A stretch of 64,000 nucleotides of DNA from Herbaspirillum sp. 3R11 (GCF_004563925.1 NZ_SPNJ01000002.1:186001-250000), one strand, 5' to 3'; shown: positions 38,053 through 49,327, counted from the first letter of the stretch. Numbers and translations are program-made. The notes: a model not told the origin generated them from the sequence alone.

Positions 38053-39852
38053 TTAATCCCAGCGATGCTTGTCGCCATCGGTGATGGCGTCGTTGTCGCT
38101 GGCGAACATCGCCTCCAGCTCTTCGCGCGCCTGCACCGCCATCGATACCAGTTGCTGCTGATCCTTGTAATGCGGATACAGCTTGTGCAGCGTCTCGATG
38201 TTGTGGGCGCGGAATTTCATCGCGGCGCGGTGCGCGCGATACGAACCGAAATCCAGCTGGCGCAGTACCTGGCGGCCCATCTGCAACGCGCTCTCGAAGG
38301 TCTCGCGCTCAAGCACGGTGACGCCGCGGTCCATCAGATCGTACAAGTGCGTGACGTTGCGCGCGCGGGCTGCGATCTTCAGATGCGGGAAAGCGCGTTG
38401 CACGGCTTCCACCAGCTTCAGGCTGGCCGGCGCATCGTCGATGGCGATCACGATCAGGCGCGCCTTGTCGGCGCCCGCAGTGCGCAGCAGGTCGATGCGC
38501 GTGGCGTCGCCGTAGAACACCTTGAAGCCGAACTTGCGCAGCGATTCGATCTGATCGGGATCGTGGTCGAGAATGGTCAGGCCGATGCCGTTGGCGTGCA
38601 GCAGGCGGCCGACGATCTGGCCGAAGCGACCGAAGCCGGCGATGATCACCGGATTGTCCTGCGGCTCGATATCATCCTCCGGTTGCCTGCCGCGCGCCTG
38701 CAGGCGTGGCAATATCACGCGATCGTGCAGCAGCAGCAGCAGCGGCGTGATTACCATCGACAGCGCCACCACCACCACCAGGATCGACGAGATGCGCGGC
38801 GTCAGCACCTGCGCGGTGGCCGCCGCGCCGAACACCACGAAGGCGAACTCGCCGCCTTGCGATAGCAGGAAGGCAAAGAAGATTTGCTGGTCGCGCGGGA
38901 TGCGGAAGCATTTCGCCAGTCCGTACAGCACGGCGGTCTTGATCACCAGGAAGCCCAGCACCATGCCGAGGATCAGCCAGGGTTGTTCAAGGAAGATGCC
39001 GAAGTCGACCGACATGCCGACGGCGATGAAGAACAGTCCCAGCAGCAATCCCTTGAACGGTTCGAGGTCGCTTTCGAGCGCGTGGCGGTATTCCGAATCG
39101 GCCAGCAGCACGCCGGCGAGGAAGGTGCCGAGCGCCATCGACATGCCCACCGATTGCATCAGCAGGCAGGTGGCGATCACCAGCAGCAGCGAGAACGCGG
39201 TGAAGATTTCGCGCATGTCGGTCTTGGCGATGATGCGCAGGATGGGGCGGATCAGGTAGCGGCCGCCGAAGATCAGCAGTGCAATCACGGCGACCACCTG
39301 CAGTGTGTGCAGCCAGCCCTGGCCGCTGCCTTGCGCCACCGCCACGCCCAGCAGCGGCACCGCCGCCATCATCGGGATCGCGGCGATATCCTGGAACAGC
39401 AGGATGGCGAATCCCGCAGAGCCGGCCGGCGTCGCCGTCAGCTTGCGCTCGCCCAGCGTCGCCAGCGCAATCGCGGTGGACGAGAGCGACATGCCGAGCG
39501 CGCCGATCAGCGCCACGCGCCAGTCGATGCCGACCGCCAGCGCCGCGCCGAACAGGCCGAGGCTGACCAGTCCGACCTGCGCGCTGCCCCAGCCGAAGAT
39601 GTGCCGGCGCAGCGACCACAGCCGTTTCGGATCGAGCTCGAGGCCGATCAGGAACAGCAGCAGCACGACACCGAATTCGGAGAAGTGCAGGATGTCCTCG
39701 ACTTCGCTGATCAGTCCCAGGCCCCAGGGACCGATGGCGATGCCGGCCAGCAGGTAGCCGAGTACGGCGCCCAGGCCGAGTTTCTTGGCAATGGGCACGG
39801 CGACGACCGCGGCCAGCAGGTAAATCAGCGGATGCAGCAGAGTTTGTTCCAT
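38053..39852 (-). CDS. CPA2-family K+/H+ antiporter, KefB/KefC-like
   Basis: A 599-residue inner-membrane cation:proton antiporter. Residues about 1-385 form the transmembrane Na/H-exchanger domain (LGYLLAGIAIGPWGLGL, VVLLLFLIGLELDPKRLW, LALATLGERK-like ALATLGERKLT). An RCK/TrkA-N domain follows (about 405-520: VIIAGFGRFGQIVGRLLHAN), binding NAD(H). Kef systems release K+ when glutathione adducts form. The KefF-like flavoprotein gene lies directly upstream, 21 bp away, supporting this assignment. Its terminal region after the RCK domain is about 75 residues. Confidence 0.92.
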   Translation of the reverse strand: MEQTLLHPLIYLLAAVVAVPIAKKLGLGAVLGYLLAGIAIGPWGLGLISEVEDILHFSEFGVVLLLFLIGLELDPKRLWSLRRHIFGWGSAQVGLVSLGLFGAALAVGIDWRVALIGALGMSLSSTAIALATLGERKLTATPAGSAGFAILLFQDIAAIPMMAAVPLLGVAVAQGSGQGWLHTLQVVAVIALLIFGGRYLIRPILRIIAKTDMREIFTAFSLLLVIATCLLMQSVGMSMALGTFLAGVLLADSEYRHALESDLEPFKGLLLGLFFIAVGMSVDFGIFLEQPWLILGMVLGFLVIKTAVLYGLAKCFRIPRDQQIFFAFLLSQGGEFAFVVFGAAATAQVLTPRISSILVVVVALSMVITPLLLLLHDRVILPRLQARGRQPEDDIEPQDNPVIIAGFGRFGQIVGRLLHANGIGLTILDHDPDQIESLRKFGFKVFYGDATRIDLLRTAGADKARLIVIAIDDAPASLKLVEAVQRAFPHLKIAARARNVTHLYDLMDRGVTVLERETFESALQMGRQVLRQLDFGSYRAHRAAMKFRAHNIETLHKLYPHYKDQQQLVSMAVQAREELEAMFASDNDAITDGDKHRWD

Positions 39853-39873
39853 GGTGTTCTTGTCGTCCTGGCG

Positions 39874-40455
39874 TTAACGGGGAGAGACGGCGGAGGATGA
39901 TTCTGAGTCTGAGTCCGGCCAGTCCGGGTAGCTGTCGAGCAGGGCGCGGTAATTGGCCGCGTGCATGGTCATGGCGTCGTTGTCGATCTGGTGCGCACCG
40001 TGCAGCAAGTAGGGAGTTTTCCACTGCATGCCGCACAGCCGCGCGGTCTGCTGGTACGGCGGCAGGAAATCATCGAAGGTATGGCCGTGGCGCGCGCCCG
40101 GTTGATAGGACGTCTCATCGCCGCCGGTGCTGGCGACCAGCCAGAAGTCCTTGCCGCGCAAGGCGTCGCCGCCGGGACCGAAGGCCCAGCCGCGTTCCAG
40201 CACCAGGTCGGTCCATTCCTTTTGCAGCGCCGGCATGCTGTACCAGTGGATCGGATGATGGAACACGATCAGATCGGCTTCATGCAGCTGGGTCTGTTCG
40301 TATTCGACATCGATGTGGAAATCGGGATAGCACTCGTACAGGTCATGGATGCGCACGTTGGGCAGCGTGCGAGCGGCCTCGATCATGGCGCGGTTGGCGC
40401 GCGAGCGTTCGTGGGCCGGATGCGCATAGAGGATAAGAATGCGTGAAGTGGTCAT
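39874..40455 (-). CDS. NAD(P)H quinone oxidoreductase, KefF/KefG-like ancillary protein
   Basis: A 193-residue flavodoxin-fold FMN protein. ILILYAHPAHERSRANRAMI is the N-terminal phosphate loop, HEADLIVFHHPIHWYSMPAL and ERGWAFGPGGDALRGKD are signatures of the KefF/MdaB group. Ancillary Kef proteins are quinone reductases that stimulate the channel during electrophile stress. It is directly upstream of the KefC-like gene on the same strand. The Ser-rich C-terminal tail is unusual but short. Confidence 0.92.
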   Translation of the reverse strand: MTTSRILILYAHPAHERSRANRAMIEAARTLPNVRIHDLYECYPDFHIDVEYEQTQLHEADLIVFHHPIHWYSMPALQKEWTDLVLERGWAFGPGGDALRGKDFWLVASTGGDETSYQPGARHGHTFDDFLPPYQQTARLCGMQWKTPYLLHGAHQIDNDAMTMHAANYRALLDSYPDWPDSDSESSSAVSPR

Positions 40456-40734
40456 GTAGGAGCTTGCCTGAGCAAGAAATAAGCCGGAAAGAAGTCGGAA
40501 ACGATTGGAACATATATCACCGGTCTGTTGTCTGGATTATTGAAGAGGGACGAGAAAACGCCAGTCATCCTTGAATTGATTGCCGCGACTGCTGCAATTC
40601 ATTCTTCGTCATTCTGTGAATCCTTGGTCCGCCAGCGACTGCCCAAAGCAATTCAATGCGCTTATACTTTGGCAATCCTGTTCGCGGACGCAGCACCTGG
40701 TCACAGCCATTGATAACAACCTAACATAGCCGCC

Positions 40735-41799
40735 ATGTCCGATATTAGCGATTCCGAAGCCAATCAACCGAGTTCCCCACGACCGCCCCGTCCCGATGCA
40801 CCTGCTGCTGCGACGCCGGCACAGGCACCGACAGCGGGCCAGCAGCAGCCAACAGCAGGGCAGCCGCAGCCAGCTGCTCAGCAATCACCTCAGCAGCCGC
40901 AGCAGCTGAATAATCCGCATCCGACCTATTCCCCGCCGCCGCCTGACACGCCTTGGGCGCAGACCTGGCGTTTGCTGGGGGCGCGCTTCAAGGCCATGTC
41001 CGACAAGGCCGGCCGCCGCATCATGCAGCGCACGCTCAAGATCGGCATCTCGGCGCGCATCTTCCATCCGGAAAACGGCGCCAAGGGTTTGCGCGGCAAG
41101 ACGCTGCAATACCTGGAAGAGTCGATCGCGCAATGGGTCATGTCGCGCGACGTGCTGGTGTTCATGATCCCGACCGTCAACACCAACGGCCTGGTCCATC
41201 CCAGCAATATCCGTCTGCGCGACTACGCCAAGCATCTCGACGGCCTGGTGCTGCAAGGCGGCGCCGACGTCTCGCCGCAGAGCTACGCCGAGGCCGCCAC
41301 GCGTCCCGAATGGAATGGCGACCGCGTGCGCGACATGTACGAGCTGGAATTGCTGCACGAATTCATTGAGGCCGGCAAACCGGTGTTGGGCATCTGCCGC
41401 GGTTGTCAGCTGATCAACGTCGCCTTCGGCGGCTCGCTGTACCAGGACATCGCTACCGACGTGCCGGCCGCGATCGCCCACGTCAACGACCTGTACGACA
41501 GCAACTATCACGAGCTCAAGTTCCCGCCCGGATCGACCCTGGCATCGCTGGTCAACACTCAGAACGCCGTGGTGAACTCCATCCATCACCAGGCCGTGAA
41601 GGACCTGGGGCGCGATCTGTCGATCGAGGCGGTGTCGGGCACCGACAACATCGTCGAGGCAATCCGTTATCGCAAGGCGCCGTTTGTGATGGGTTTGCAA
41701 TGGCATCCGGAGTTCCACCGCGCCGGCGGGCCCGAGTTGCTCGATTGCATGCCTATTTTGGACAGTTTCCTGCGGACGGCGCGCGAAACGCGGTTTTGA
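40735..41799 (+). CDS. Gamma-glutamyl-gamma-aminobutyrate hydrolase family protein (PuuD-like)
   Basis: A 354-residue class I glutamine-amidotransferase-like hydrolase. The nucleophile Cys221 lies in GICRGCQLINVAFGGSLYQD, and His324/Glu326 in LQWHPEFH complete the triad. GLVLQGGADVSP is also typical. PuuD cleaves gamma-glutamyl-GABA in putrescine use. Residues 1-75 are a Pro/Gln/Ala-rich low-complexity extension absent from standard family members (about 250 residues), so the catalytic domain starts near residue 100. No other putrescine genes are nearby. Confidence 0.88.
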   Translation: MSDISDSEANQPSSPRPPRPDAPAAATPAQAPTAGQQQPTAGQPQPAAQQSPQQPQQLNNPHPTYSPPPPDTPWAQTWRLLGARFKAMSDKAGRRIMQRTLKIGISARIFHPENGAKGLRGKTLQYLEESIAQWVMSRDVLVFMIPTVNTNGLVHPSNIRLRDYAKHLDGLVLQGGADVSPQSYAEAATRPEWNGDRVRDMYELELLHEFIEAGKPVLGICRGCQLINVAFGGSLYQDIATDVPAAIAHVNDLYDSNYHELKFPPGSTLASLVNTQNAVVNSIHHQAVKDLGRDLSIEAVSGTDNIVEAIRYRKAPFVMGLQWHPEFHRAGGPELLDCMPILDSFLRTARETRF

Positions 41800-41989
41800 A
41801 CGTTTTTGCCGTTGCTGAAACTTATATAGAAGAAAGCTATCAAAATGAGCCTGCATTGCAGATCTTTTCCGGACTGCCTATGGCCCGGAATGATAGGCAA
41901 CGGCGCGCTGACAACGGCGCCAATGCTCAGGCTCCCGCCCATTTAATCGCTTTCGTTCGCTTGAGCATTTAATCAATAGGAGAATCTCC

Positions 41990-42295
41990 ATGACAAAGTC
42001 CGCCCTTAAAACAGTGAGAAACGATATGAAAACCCTCGTCAAAGATGCGCAAGAATTGTTCCGTGAAGCAGCTGCAGCCACCGGCGACAAAGCCGACGAA
42101 CTGCGCAGCAAGGGCCTGACCATGCTGGAAGCAGCGGTCGAAGCGGCGCAAAACGCGCAAGCCGTGGCCATCGAAAAAGGCAAGGAAGTCGCTGCCGCCA
42201 CCGACGACTACGTGCATGAAAACCCATGGCGCGCCGTGGCGATTTCGGCCGGCGTCGGCCTGTTGGTCGGCCTGGTCATCGGTCGCAGCAAGTAA
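41990..42295 (+). CDS. DUF883 family membrane-anchored protein (ElaB/YqjD-like)
   Basis: A 101-residue protein with a long amphipathic helical region (about 10-75, rich in Ala, Lys and Glu) and a C-terminal transmembrane segment AVAISAGVGLLVGLVIGRSK. This layout is that of ElaB/YqjD proteins, which are tail-anchored and can bind ribosomes in stationary phase. AGGAG is just upstream of the ATG. It is the first of three small membrane-protein genes, followed by the YqjE-like gene after 17 bp. Confidence 0.9.
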   Translation: MTKSALKTVRNDMKTLVKDAQELFREAAAATGDKADELRSKGLTMLEAAVEAAQNAQAVAIEKGKEVAAATDDYVHENPWRAVAISAGVGLLVGLVIGRSK

Positions 42296-42312
42296 TCGGG
42301 CGCGCCGACACA

Positions 42313-42705
42313 ATGGAGCATAAACACGTGCAGGCGGAGCCGGCCAATCCCGGTCTCACCGCCGGATTGCTGGGCATCGCCAGGAATCTGCTCGGGCTGA
42401 TCATCAATCGCATCGAGCTGGCTTCACTGGAGCTGTCGGAAATTGGCGGCAACCTGGTGAAATTCCTGGTGCTGTTCACGCTGGCGGCGATTGCGGTCTG
42501 GTTCGCGATTGCGTTCTGGACCGTGCTGCTGGTGTTCCTGGCCTGGGATTCCTGGGGCTGGAAGATCCTCATCGTGCTCGGCGCGTTCTTCACCGTCGCT
42601 GCGGCGGCGATCGGCTGGTACGCCTTCGCGCTGCTGCGCAACGGCAAGCTGGCTTTGCCCGCCACCATGGCGGAGCTTCGCAAAGACCGCGACGCGCTGC
42701 TCTGA
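42313..42705 (+). CDS. YqjE-like phage-holin-family membrane protein
   Basis: A 130-residue inner-membrane protein. It has two hydrophobic helices (about 50-78 and 82-108; FLVLFTLAAIAVWFAIAFWT and ILIVLGAFFTVAAAAIGWYA) after an amphipathic N-terminal region with LTAGLLGIARNLLGLIINRI. Family membership (putative Actinobacteria holin-X/YqjE) is by layout and operon position after a YqjD-like gene. The role is unknown; true lysis function is unlikely here. Confidence 0.82.
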   Translation: MEHKHVQAEPANPGLTAGLLGIARNLLGLIINRIELASLELSEIGGNLVKFLVLFTLAAIAVWFAIAFWTVLLVFLAWDSWGWKILIVLGAFFTVAAAAIGWYAFALLRNGKLALPATMAELRKDRDALL

Positions 42706-42727
42706 CCTCAGGGGAAACGGGAAAATC

Positions 42728-43144
42728 ATGCCTCAAACAGACTGGAAACCGGACGTCCCGCTGGAAGAACGCAAGCGCAAGCTGCTGGCGGAAGGCGCGC
42801 TGTTCCGTATCGGCATCATGCAGTCGCGTGGCATCGTGCGCGCCAACCTGAACGCCGAATCGCTGGCCAAGGGTGCCTTCAACCGCATCGTGGGCGCAGT
42901 GTCCTCTACCTTCAGCGGCGCCTTGTCGGGCAAAGGGGGCAGCAATCTGCAGTCGCTGTCGCCGCTGCTGATCGGCGGCATCTCGCTGCTGTCCAAGCGT
43001 TACCTGCGCAAGCCGCTGCTGTACGGTGCGGTGATCAGCGCGGGTGGGGCTTTCGCGTATTACCTGACGCGCCGCAAGGATCGCCAACAGGGCGTCGATG
43101 CTGGCGTTGACGCTGACGAAGCCTCCACACCTGACGGCGAATAG
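42728..43144 (+). CDS. Hypothetical YqjK-position protein
   Basis: A 138-residue basic protein. The N-terminus (PLEERKRKLLAEGALFRIGI) is helical and charged, a central Ser/Gly-rich region follows, and a hydrophobic segment near residues 95-112 (PLLYGAVISAGGAFAYYLTR) can span the membrane. It occupies the place of YqjK in yqjCDEK-type clusters, with little sequence evidence of homology. The ATG has GGGAAA upstream and follows the YqjE-like stop by 22 bp. Confidence 0.75.
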   Translation: MPQTDWKPDVPLEERKRKLLAEGALFRIGIMQSRGIVRANLNAESLAKGAFNRIVGAVSSTFSGALSGKGGSNLQSLSPLLIGGISLLSKRYLRKPLLYGAVISAGGAFAYYLTRRKDRQQGVDAGVDADEASTPDGE

Positions 43145-43217
43145 CGCCGCAGTTGGATCCAACACCATGCCCGCTGTTCAGCGGTGCAGTGGAATCACAC
43201 GAATAAAGGAAATCATC

Positions 43218-43874
43218 ATGCGTAAATTAACTCTCGGCGCGCTGGCGCTGACTCTGGCCGCAACCGGTTGTGCCGACATGACCGCCACCCAACGCGGCAC
43301 GGCAACGGGGGCCGGCGTCGGCGCAGGCGTGGGCGGTATTCTCGGTGCTGCAACAGGCGGTGGCGGGGGTGGTCGTACGGCAGCCGGCGCAGCAATCGGC
43401 GCAGGTTTGGGGGCAGTGATCGGCAATGTCTGGTCGAACCGCATGGAGAACCAGAAGCGCGCCATGGAGCAGGCCACTCAGGGCACCGGCGTGCAAGTGA
43501 CGCAGACCCAGGACAACCGCCTGAAGCTCGAGATCCCGAGCGATATCTCCTTCAATACCGGTCGCGCCGATATCCAGCCGAACTTCCGCGCCGTGCTGGA
43601 TAAATTCGCCGCCACGCTCAATGAAAATCAGGCGACCACGGTGAACATCATCGGCCATACCGACAGCACCGGCAGCGACGCCGTCAATAATCCGCTGTCG
43701 ATGGAGCGCGCAGCCCGTACGCGCGATTACCTGACTGCGCGCGGTGTTTCGCCGGGCCGCTTCCACATCGACGGACGTGGTTCGCATGAGCCGCTGGTGG
43801 ACAACAACACCGAAGCAAACCGGGCCAGAAATCGCCGCGTTGAAATCTTCGTGGCGGAGCCGCAGCAGCGCTGA
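43218..43874 (+). CDS. OmpA-family lipoprotein with glycine-zipper region
   Basis: A 218-residue outer-membrane protein. The signal peptide ends in a lipobox-like LAATGC (Cys18). A glycine-rich zipper region follows (about 32-82, GAGVGAGVGGILGAA). The C-terminal OmpA-like peptidoglycan-binding domain (about 105-215) contains VNIIGHTDSTGSDAVNNPLS and the Asp/Arg anchor residues in ANRARNRRVEIFV. It resembles YiaD-type proteins. AAGGAA precedes the ATG. A terminator follows 20 bp after the stop. Confidence 0.9.
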   Translation: MRKLTLGALALTLAATGCADMTATQRGTATGAGVGAGVGGILGAATGGGGGGRTAAGAAIGAGLGAVIGNVWSNRMENQKRAMEQATQGTGVQVTQTQDNRLKLEIPSDISFNTGRADIQPNFRAVLDKFAATLNENQATTVNIIGHTDSTGSDAVNNPLSMERAARTRDYLTARGVSPGRFHIDGRGSHEPLVDNNTEANRARNRRVEIFVAEPQQR

Positions 43875-43895
43875 TCCGGGTTTGTTGAGGCAATA

Positions 43896-43922
43896 AAAAA
43901 GCCCCGCATTGCGGGGCTTTTT
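43896..43922. terminator. Rho-independent terminator
   Basis: GCCCCGC (43901-43907) pairs with GCGGGGC (43911-43917) with ATT as loop, flanked by six A and five T bases. It ends both the OmpA-like gene and the convergent cytochrome gene. Confidence 0.9.
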
Positions 43923-43975
43923 CTATGGGTGCGTCGCCGGATATTTCGATATCAGCGGCGCCTGTTTCAGACTGC

Positions 43976-44560
43976 TTACTTCTTTTCGGCGGGGGCGGCA
44001 GCAGCTGGAGCAGCAGCGTCGGCCGGGGCAGCAGGAGCAGCCGCAGGAGCCTTCACTTCCGGTTCCTTGAACTTGGCGCCGGACTGGTTGGCCATGTAGA
44101 CCACGGTGCGGGCGATTTCCACGTCGTCCAGATCAGGATTGCCGCCTTTCGGAGGCATGGCGTTCAGGCCGTTGATGGCGTGCGCCAGCAGTTTGTCGTA
44201 GCCTTCGCCGATGCGTGCTTTCCAGGCGGCAGGATCGCCGACCTTCGGTGCACCGGCGATGCCGGCGCCGTGGCAGGCTGCGCAGGTGGACTTGAAGACT
44301 TCTTCGCCACTCAGCAATTGCTTGGGCGCGTTGGAATCACGGAAGGTGAAGCCTTCGGAGGCAACCGGCTTGATGCGCGCGGCGATCATCTCGGGGGTCT
44401 GGCCGGCGGAACCGGCGCCGGTCGTCTGGCCGTTGGTGACGTACTCAACCAGCAGCACGATACAGATGATGGGGATAATAAAGCCTGCCAATACAGCAGC
44501 AATCAACTGTTTCGGCGTTTTGATTGCGGATTCGTGGTGTTCGTTATGTGCGTCGCTCAT
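43976..44560 (-). CDS. Membrane-anchored cytochrome c (c5-like)
   Basis: A 194-residue monohaem cytochrome. An N-terminal transmembrane anchor (about 19-41: LIAAVLAGFIIPIICIVLLV) places the haem domain in the periplasm. The haem site is CAACH at Cys93/Cys96/His97, and the axial methionine is probably in GLNAMPPKGGNPDL. The Ala/Pro-rich tail (about 165-194) is low complexity. Its role is electron transfer to a terminal oxidase or reductase. It stands alone on the minus strand upstream of tRNA-Arg. Confidence 0.9.
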   Translation of the reverse strand: MSDAHNEHHESAIKTPKQLIAAVLAGFIIPIICIVLLVEYVTNGQTTGAGSAGQTPEMIAARIKPVASEGFTFRDSNAPKQLLSGEEVFKSTCAACHGAGIAGAPKVGDPAAWKARIGEGYDKLLAHAINGLNAMPPKGGNPDLDDVEIARTVVYMANQSGAKFKEPEVKAPAAAPAAPADAAAPAAAAPAEKK

Positions 44561-44765
44561 AGTTCCCTCAGTGCAATATTCTTCGAAAGCGTTGACCCGA
44601 ATTTTTTGGAAAATCGGTGTTTATTACTGTTTAGAGAAGCGCTGTCTCGCCCAACCTTAGATTATAGACACAATGTAATTCATTGGGAACGGAAAATAGT
44701 TGCCCGCCGTGGACGGGGCGGGGGAAAAACTGTATCCTTCATCCCTCTTCGACGTTCGTCCCAAA

Positions 44766-44841
44766 GCGGCTGTAGCTCAGTGGATAGAGTATTGGCCTCC
44801 GAAGCCAAGGGTCGTGGGTTCGATCCCCGCCAGCCGCACCA
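44766..44841 (+). tRNA. tRNA-Arg (anticodon CCG)
   Basis: A complete 76-base cloverleaf. The acceptor stem GCGGCTG pairs with CAGCCGC, the discriminator is A and CCA is encoded. The anticodon arm TTGGC-CTCCGAA-GCCAA holds CCG at 44799-44801, reading codon CGG. The T-arm has GTGGGTTCGATCCCCGC-like sequence with the GTTCGAT loop. Confidence 0.97.
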
Positions 44842-45077
44842 TATTTGTCGTTCCTCGTTTCATCCCAGTCCCGCCGTGGTTTTTGTGCATTTTTGCCCAT
44901 CCGGATCGCGTTTTTGTCAGTCCGATGACAGCATTCCGAAGTTTGTTTGGTTGTAGTTTGCATTACCTTGCAGGTAATCGTCGATTGCCCGATTTTGGCT
45001 CACAATGCAGCTGTATGTTAAAGCCGACAACTGACCTGCAACTTGACGATATATCACTGTAATCGTGCGTTAAAAGT

Positions 45078-45107
45078 TTGACGGATTCGGACGCAAGCCT
45101 TTATAAT
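45078..45107 (+). promoter_or_regulatory. Sigma70-type promoter of the atp operon
   Basis: TTGACG (45078-45083) and a perfect TATAAT (45102-45107) are 18 bp apart, 63 bp before the atpI start. This is the clearest promoter in the window. The rest of the 328-bp spacer between tRNA-Arg and atpI shows no gene. Confidence 0.8.
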
Positions 45108-45169
45108 CGCCGGGCTTCTAAACCGCCGTCTGCTCATAATGAGTGCGGCCTGCACGATATTGGATATAT

Positions 45170-46326
<1,157 letters not shown>

Positions 46327-46394
46327 CAAGGCTGCTGTACGGTTTTAGCTTTTTGGTTTGTTTTTTGATTTTCGTATTAACTTTAACTTTCTAA

Positions 46395-46649
<255 letters not shown>

Positions 46650-46725
46650 TTCGGGCGGCATAGCCGATTCTCACTTTTGCCGGATTGACTGATCCGGCAC
46701 ACGATATTCTGAGAAGGAAATTACC

Positions 46726-47196
46726 GTGAACTTAAATGCAACATTGTTTGCGCAGTTCGTGGTCTTCTTCATCCTCGCCGGCTTTACGATGAAATTCGTT
46801 TGGCCGCCGTTGATCAAGGCGCTCGACGAGCGTGCGAAGAAGATTGCGGACGGCTTGGCTGCGGCTGACCGCGGCAAGGCTGACCTGGCGGCTGCTGAAA
46901 AGCGCGTTCAGGCAGAACTGTCGACAGCACGCGACGAAGGCCAGAAACGTATTGGCGACGCTGAAAAGCGTGCTCAGCTGATTATCGAAGAAGCGAAGAA
47001 AACCGCTTCCGAAGAAGCAGCGCGCATCATCGCCAACGCCAAGGCGGATGCAGAGCAGCAAGTGACCAAAGCGCGTGAAGATCTGCGTGGCGAAGTAGCG
47101 ACCCTCGCGGTCAAGGGCGCCGAACAGATTCTGAAGCGTGAAGTCAATGCAGCGGCGCATGCCGACTTGCTGACCCAACTGAAGACAGAGCTGTAA
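46726..47196 (+). CDS. atpF: ATP synthase F0 subunit b
   Basis: A 156-residue stator subunit. An N-terminal membrane helix ([20 protein letters not shown]) leads into [18 protein letters not shown] and a long charged coiled coil typical of the b dimer. The start is GTG at 46726, preceded by GAGAAGG. The stop is one base before the atpH start. Confidence 0.97.
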   Translation: MNLNATLFAQFVVFFILAGFTMKFVWPPLIKALDERAKKIADGLAAADRGKADLAAAEKRVQAELSTARDEGQKRIGDAEKRAQLIIEEAKKTASEEAARIIANAKADAEQQVTKAREDLRGEVATLAVKGAEQILKREVNAAAHADLLTQLKTEL

Positions 47197-47197
47197 T

Positions 47198-47731
47198 ATG
47201 GCCGAACTCGCAACGATCGCTCGCCCTTACGCAGAAGCCCTGTTTCGTGTAGCCAAAGCCGGCAGTTTGTCGGCTTGGGCTGATCTTGTTTCCGAGATGG
47301 CGCAAGCTGCAGCGCATCATGACGTGAAAGACATGGCTCAAAATCCGGCACTGACGGATGAGCAAGTCGTTTCCACGTTTTCGTCCGTTCTGAAAACACC
47401 ATTGAGCGTCGAAGCGAAGAACTTCGTCAGCGCGCTGGTGCAGAACGGCCGTCTGACGCTGTTGCCTGAAATCGCCACACAATTCCATACGCTGAAAAAC
47501 GCACAGGAAGGCGCCGCTGATGCAGAAATCACCAGCGCGTTCGAATTGTCCGATGCGCAGTTGAAGGATGTGGTCGCCACGCTGGAAAAGAAATTCGGTC
47601 GCAAGCTGACGCCAACCGTCAAGGTGGACAATGCTTTGATCGGCGGCGTGCGTGTGGTTGTCGGTGACGAAGTGTTCGATACCTCGGTGCGCGCGAAGCT
47701 GCAACAGTTACATGTTGCCTTGGCTGCATAA
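47198..47731 (+). CDS. atpH: ATP synthase F1 subunit delta
   Basis: A 177-residue stator cap linking b to alpha/beta. [15 protein letters not shown] at the N-terminus and the C-terminal [20 protein letters not shown] (DxSLIGG-type signature) define the family. It lies one base after atpF and 54 bp before atpA. Confidence 0.97.
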   Translation: MAELATIARPYAEALFRVAKAGSLSAWADLVSEMAQAAAHHDVKDMAQNPALTDEQVVSTFSSVLKTPLSVEAKNFVSALVQNGRLTLLPEIATQFHTLKNAQEGAADAEITSAFELSDAQLKDVVATLEKKFGRKLTPTVKVDNALIGGVRVVVGDEVFDTSVRAKLQQLHVALAA

Positions 47732-47785
47732 AACCTGGGCCTTGGCGTAAGAGCCTAAGCGATAGAAAAATTTTTAGGAGTTAGT

Positions 47786-49327
47786 ATGCAACTCAACGCA
47801 TCTGAAATCAGCGAGCTGATCAAGAGCCGGATTCAAGGCCTTGGCGATACCGCTGAGATTCGCAATCAAGGCACGGTTATTTCCGTGTCCGACGGTATCT
47901 GCCGTATCCATGGTCTGTCTGACGTGATGCAAGGTGAGATGCTGGAATTCCCAGGCAACACTTTCGGCCTGGCGCTGAACCTCGAGCGCGATTCCGTTGG
48001 CGCCGTTATTCTGGGTGACTTCGAACACATTTCCGAAGGCGATACAGTCAAATGTACCGGCCGTATCCTGGAAGTGCCGATCGGTCCGGAACTGCGCGGC
48101 CGTGTAGTCAATGCACTGGGCCAGCCTATCGACGGCAAGGGTCCGGTCAACACCAAGCTGACAGCCCCGATTGAAAAAATCGCGCCAGGCGTTATTGCCC
48201 GCCAATCCGTTTCGCAGCCAATGCAGACCGGCATCAAGTCAATCGACGCGATGGTGCCTATCGGCCGCGGTCAACGCGAACTGATCATCGGCGACCGCCA
48301 AACCGGCAAGACTGCTGTTGCGATTGATGCGATCATCAATCAAAAGGGCCAGGACGTGACATGTATCTATGTTGCGATCGGTCAAAAAGCATCGTCGATC
48401 AAGAACATCGTGCGCTCGCTGGAAGCACACGGCGCCATGGAGTACACCATCGTTGTTACCGCATCGGCTTCCGAGTCGGCTGCGATGCAATACCTGTCGG
48501 CCTACTCCGGCTGCGCAATGGGTGAATACTTCCGTGACCGTGGTCAAGATGCGCTGATCGTGTATGACGATCTGTCCAAGCAAGCTGTTGCATACCGTCA
48601 GGTATCCCTGCTGCTGCGCCGTCCACCAGGCCGTGAAGCTTATCCTGGCGACGTGTTCTACCTCCACAGCCGTTTGCTGGAGCGCGCAGCACGCGTGAAC
48701 GAAAAGTACGTCGAAGATTTCACCAAGGGTGAAGTCAAGGGCAAGACTGGTTCGCTGACTGCACTGCCTATCATTGAAACGCAAGCAGGCGACGTTTCCG
48801 CCTTCGTTCCAACCAACGTGATTTCGATCACCGACGGTCAGATCTTCCTGGAAACATCGTTGTTCAACGCTGGTATCCGTCCTGCGATCAACGCCGGTAT
48901 TTCGGTGTCGCGCGTCGGTGGTGCTGCTCAGACCAAGGTCATCAAGAGCCTGTCCGGCGGTATCCGTACCGACTTGGCGCAGTATCGTGAACTGGCTGCG
49001 TTTGCGCAGTTCGCTTCCGACCTCGACGAAGCGACCCGCAAGCAACTGGACCGCGGCGCACGCGTTACTGAACTGCTGAAGCAAGCGCAATACTCGCCGT
49101 TGTCGATCTCGCTGATGGCTGTGACTTTGTTCGCCGTCAACAAGGGTTTCCTGGACAGCATCGAAGTCAAGCAGGTACTGCCGTTCGAAAGCGGTCTGCA
49201 CAATTTCATGAAGACCAGCCACGCGCCTTTGCTGCAAAAGATCGAAGAAACCAAGCAAATCGACAAAGATGGTGAAGCTGCATTGTCTGCTGCCGTTGCT
49301 GATTTCAAAAAATCGTTCGTAGCTTAA
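47786..49327 (+). CDS. atpA: ATP synthase F1 subunit alpha
   Basis: A 513-residue non-catalytic nucleotide-binding subunit. The P-loop is [15 protein letters not shown], the alpha/beta signature is [16 protein letters not shown]-like ([20 protein letters not shown]), and [20 protein letters not shown]-type sequence ([20 protein letters not shown]) is present. AGGAG precedes the ATG. Confidence 0.99.
   Translation: MQLNASEISELIKSRIQGLGDTAEIRNQGTVISVSDGICRIHGLSDVMQGEMLEFPGNTFGLALNLERDSVGAVILGDFEHISEGDTVKCTGRILEVPIGPELRGRVVNALGQPIDGKGPVNTKLTAPIEKIAPGVIARQSVSQPMQTGIKSIDAMVPIGRGQRELIIGDRQTGKTAVAIDAIINQKGQDVTCIYVAIGQKASSIKNIVRSLEAHGAMEYTIVVTASASESAAMQYLSAYSGCAMGEYFRDRGQDALIVYDDLSKQAVAYRQVSLLLRRPPGREAYPGDVFYLHSRLLERAARVNEKYVEDFTKGEVKGKTGSLTALPIIETQAGDVSAFVPTNVISITDGQIFLETSLFNAGIRPAINAGISVSRVGGAAQTKVIKSLSGGIRTDLAQYRELAAFAQFASDLDEATRKQLDRGARVTELLKQAQYSPLSISLMAVTLFAVNKGFLDSIEVKQVLPFESGLHNFMKTSHAPLLQKIEETKQIDKDGEAALSAAVADFKKSFVA

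Noticed and set aside
44766-44841. tRNA-Arg as an integration site for a mobile element
   Set aside because: No integrase gene and no duplicated tRNA 3' end were seen nearby.
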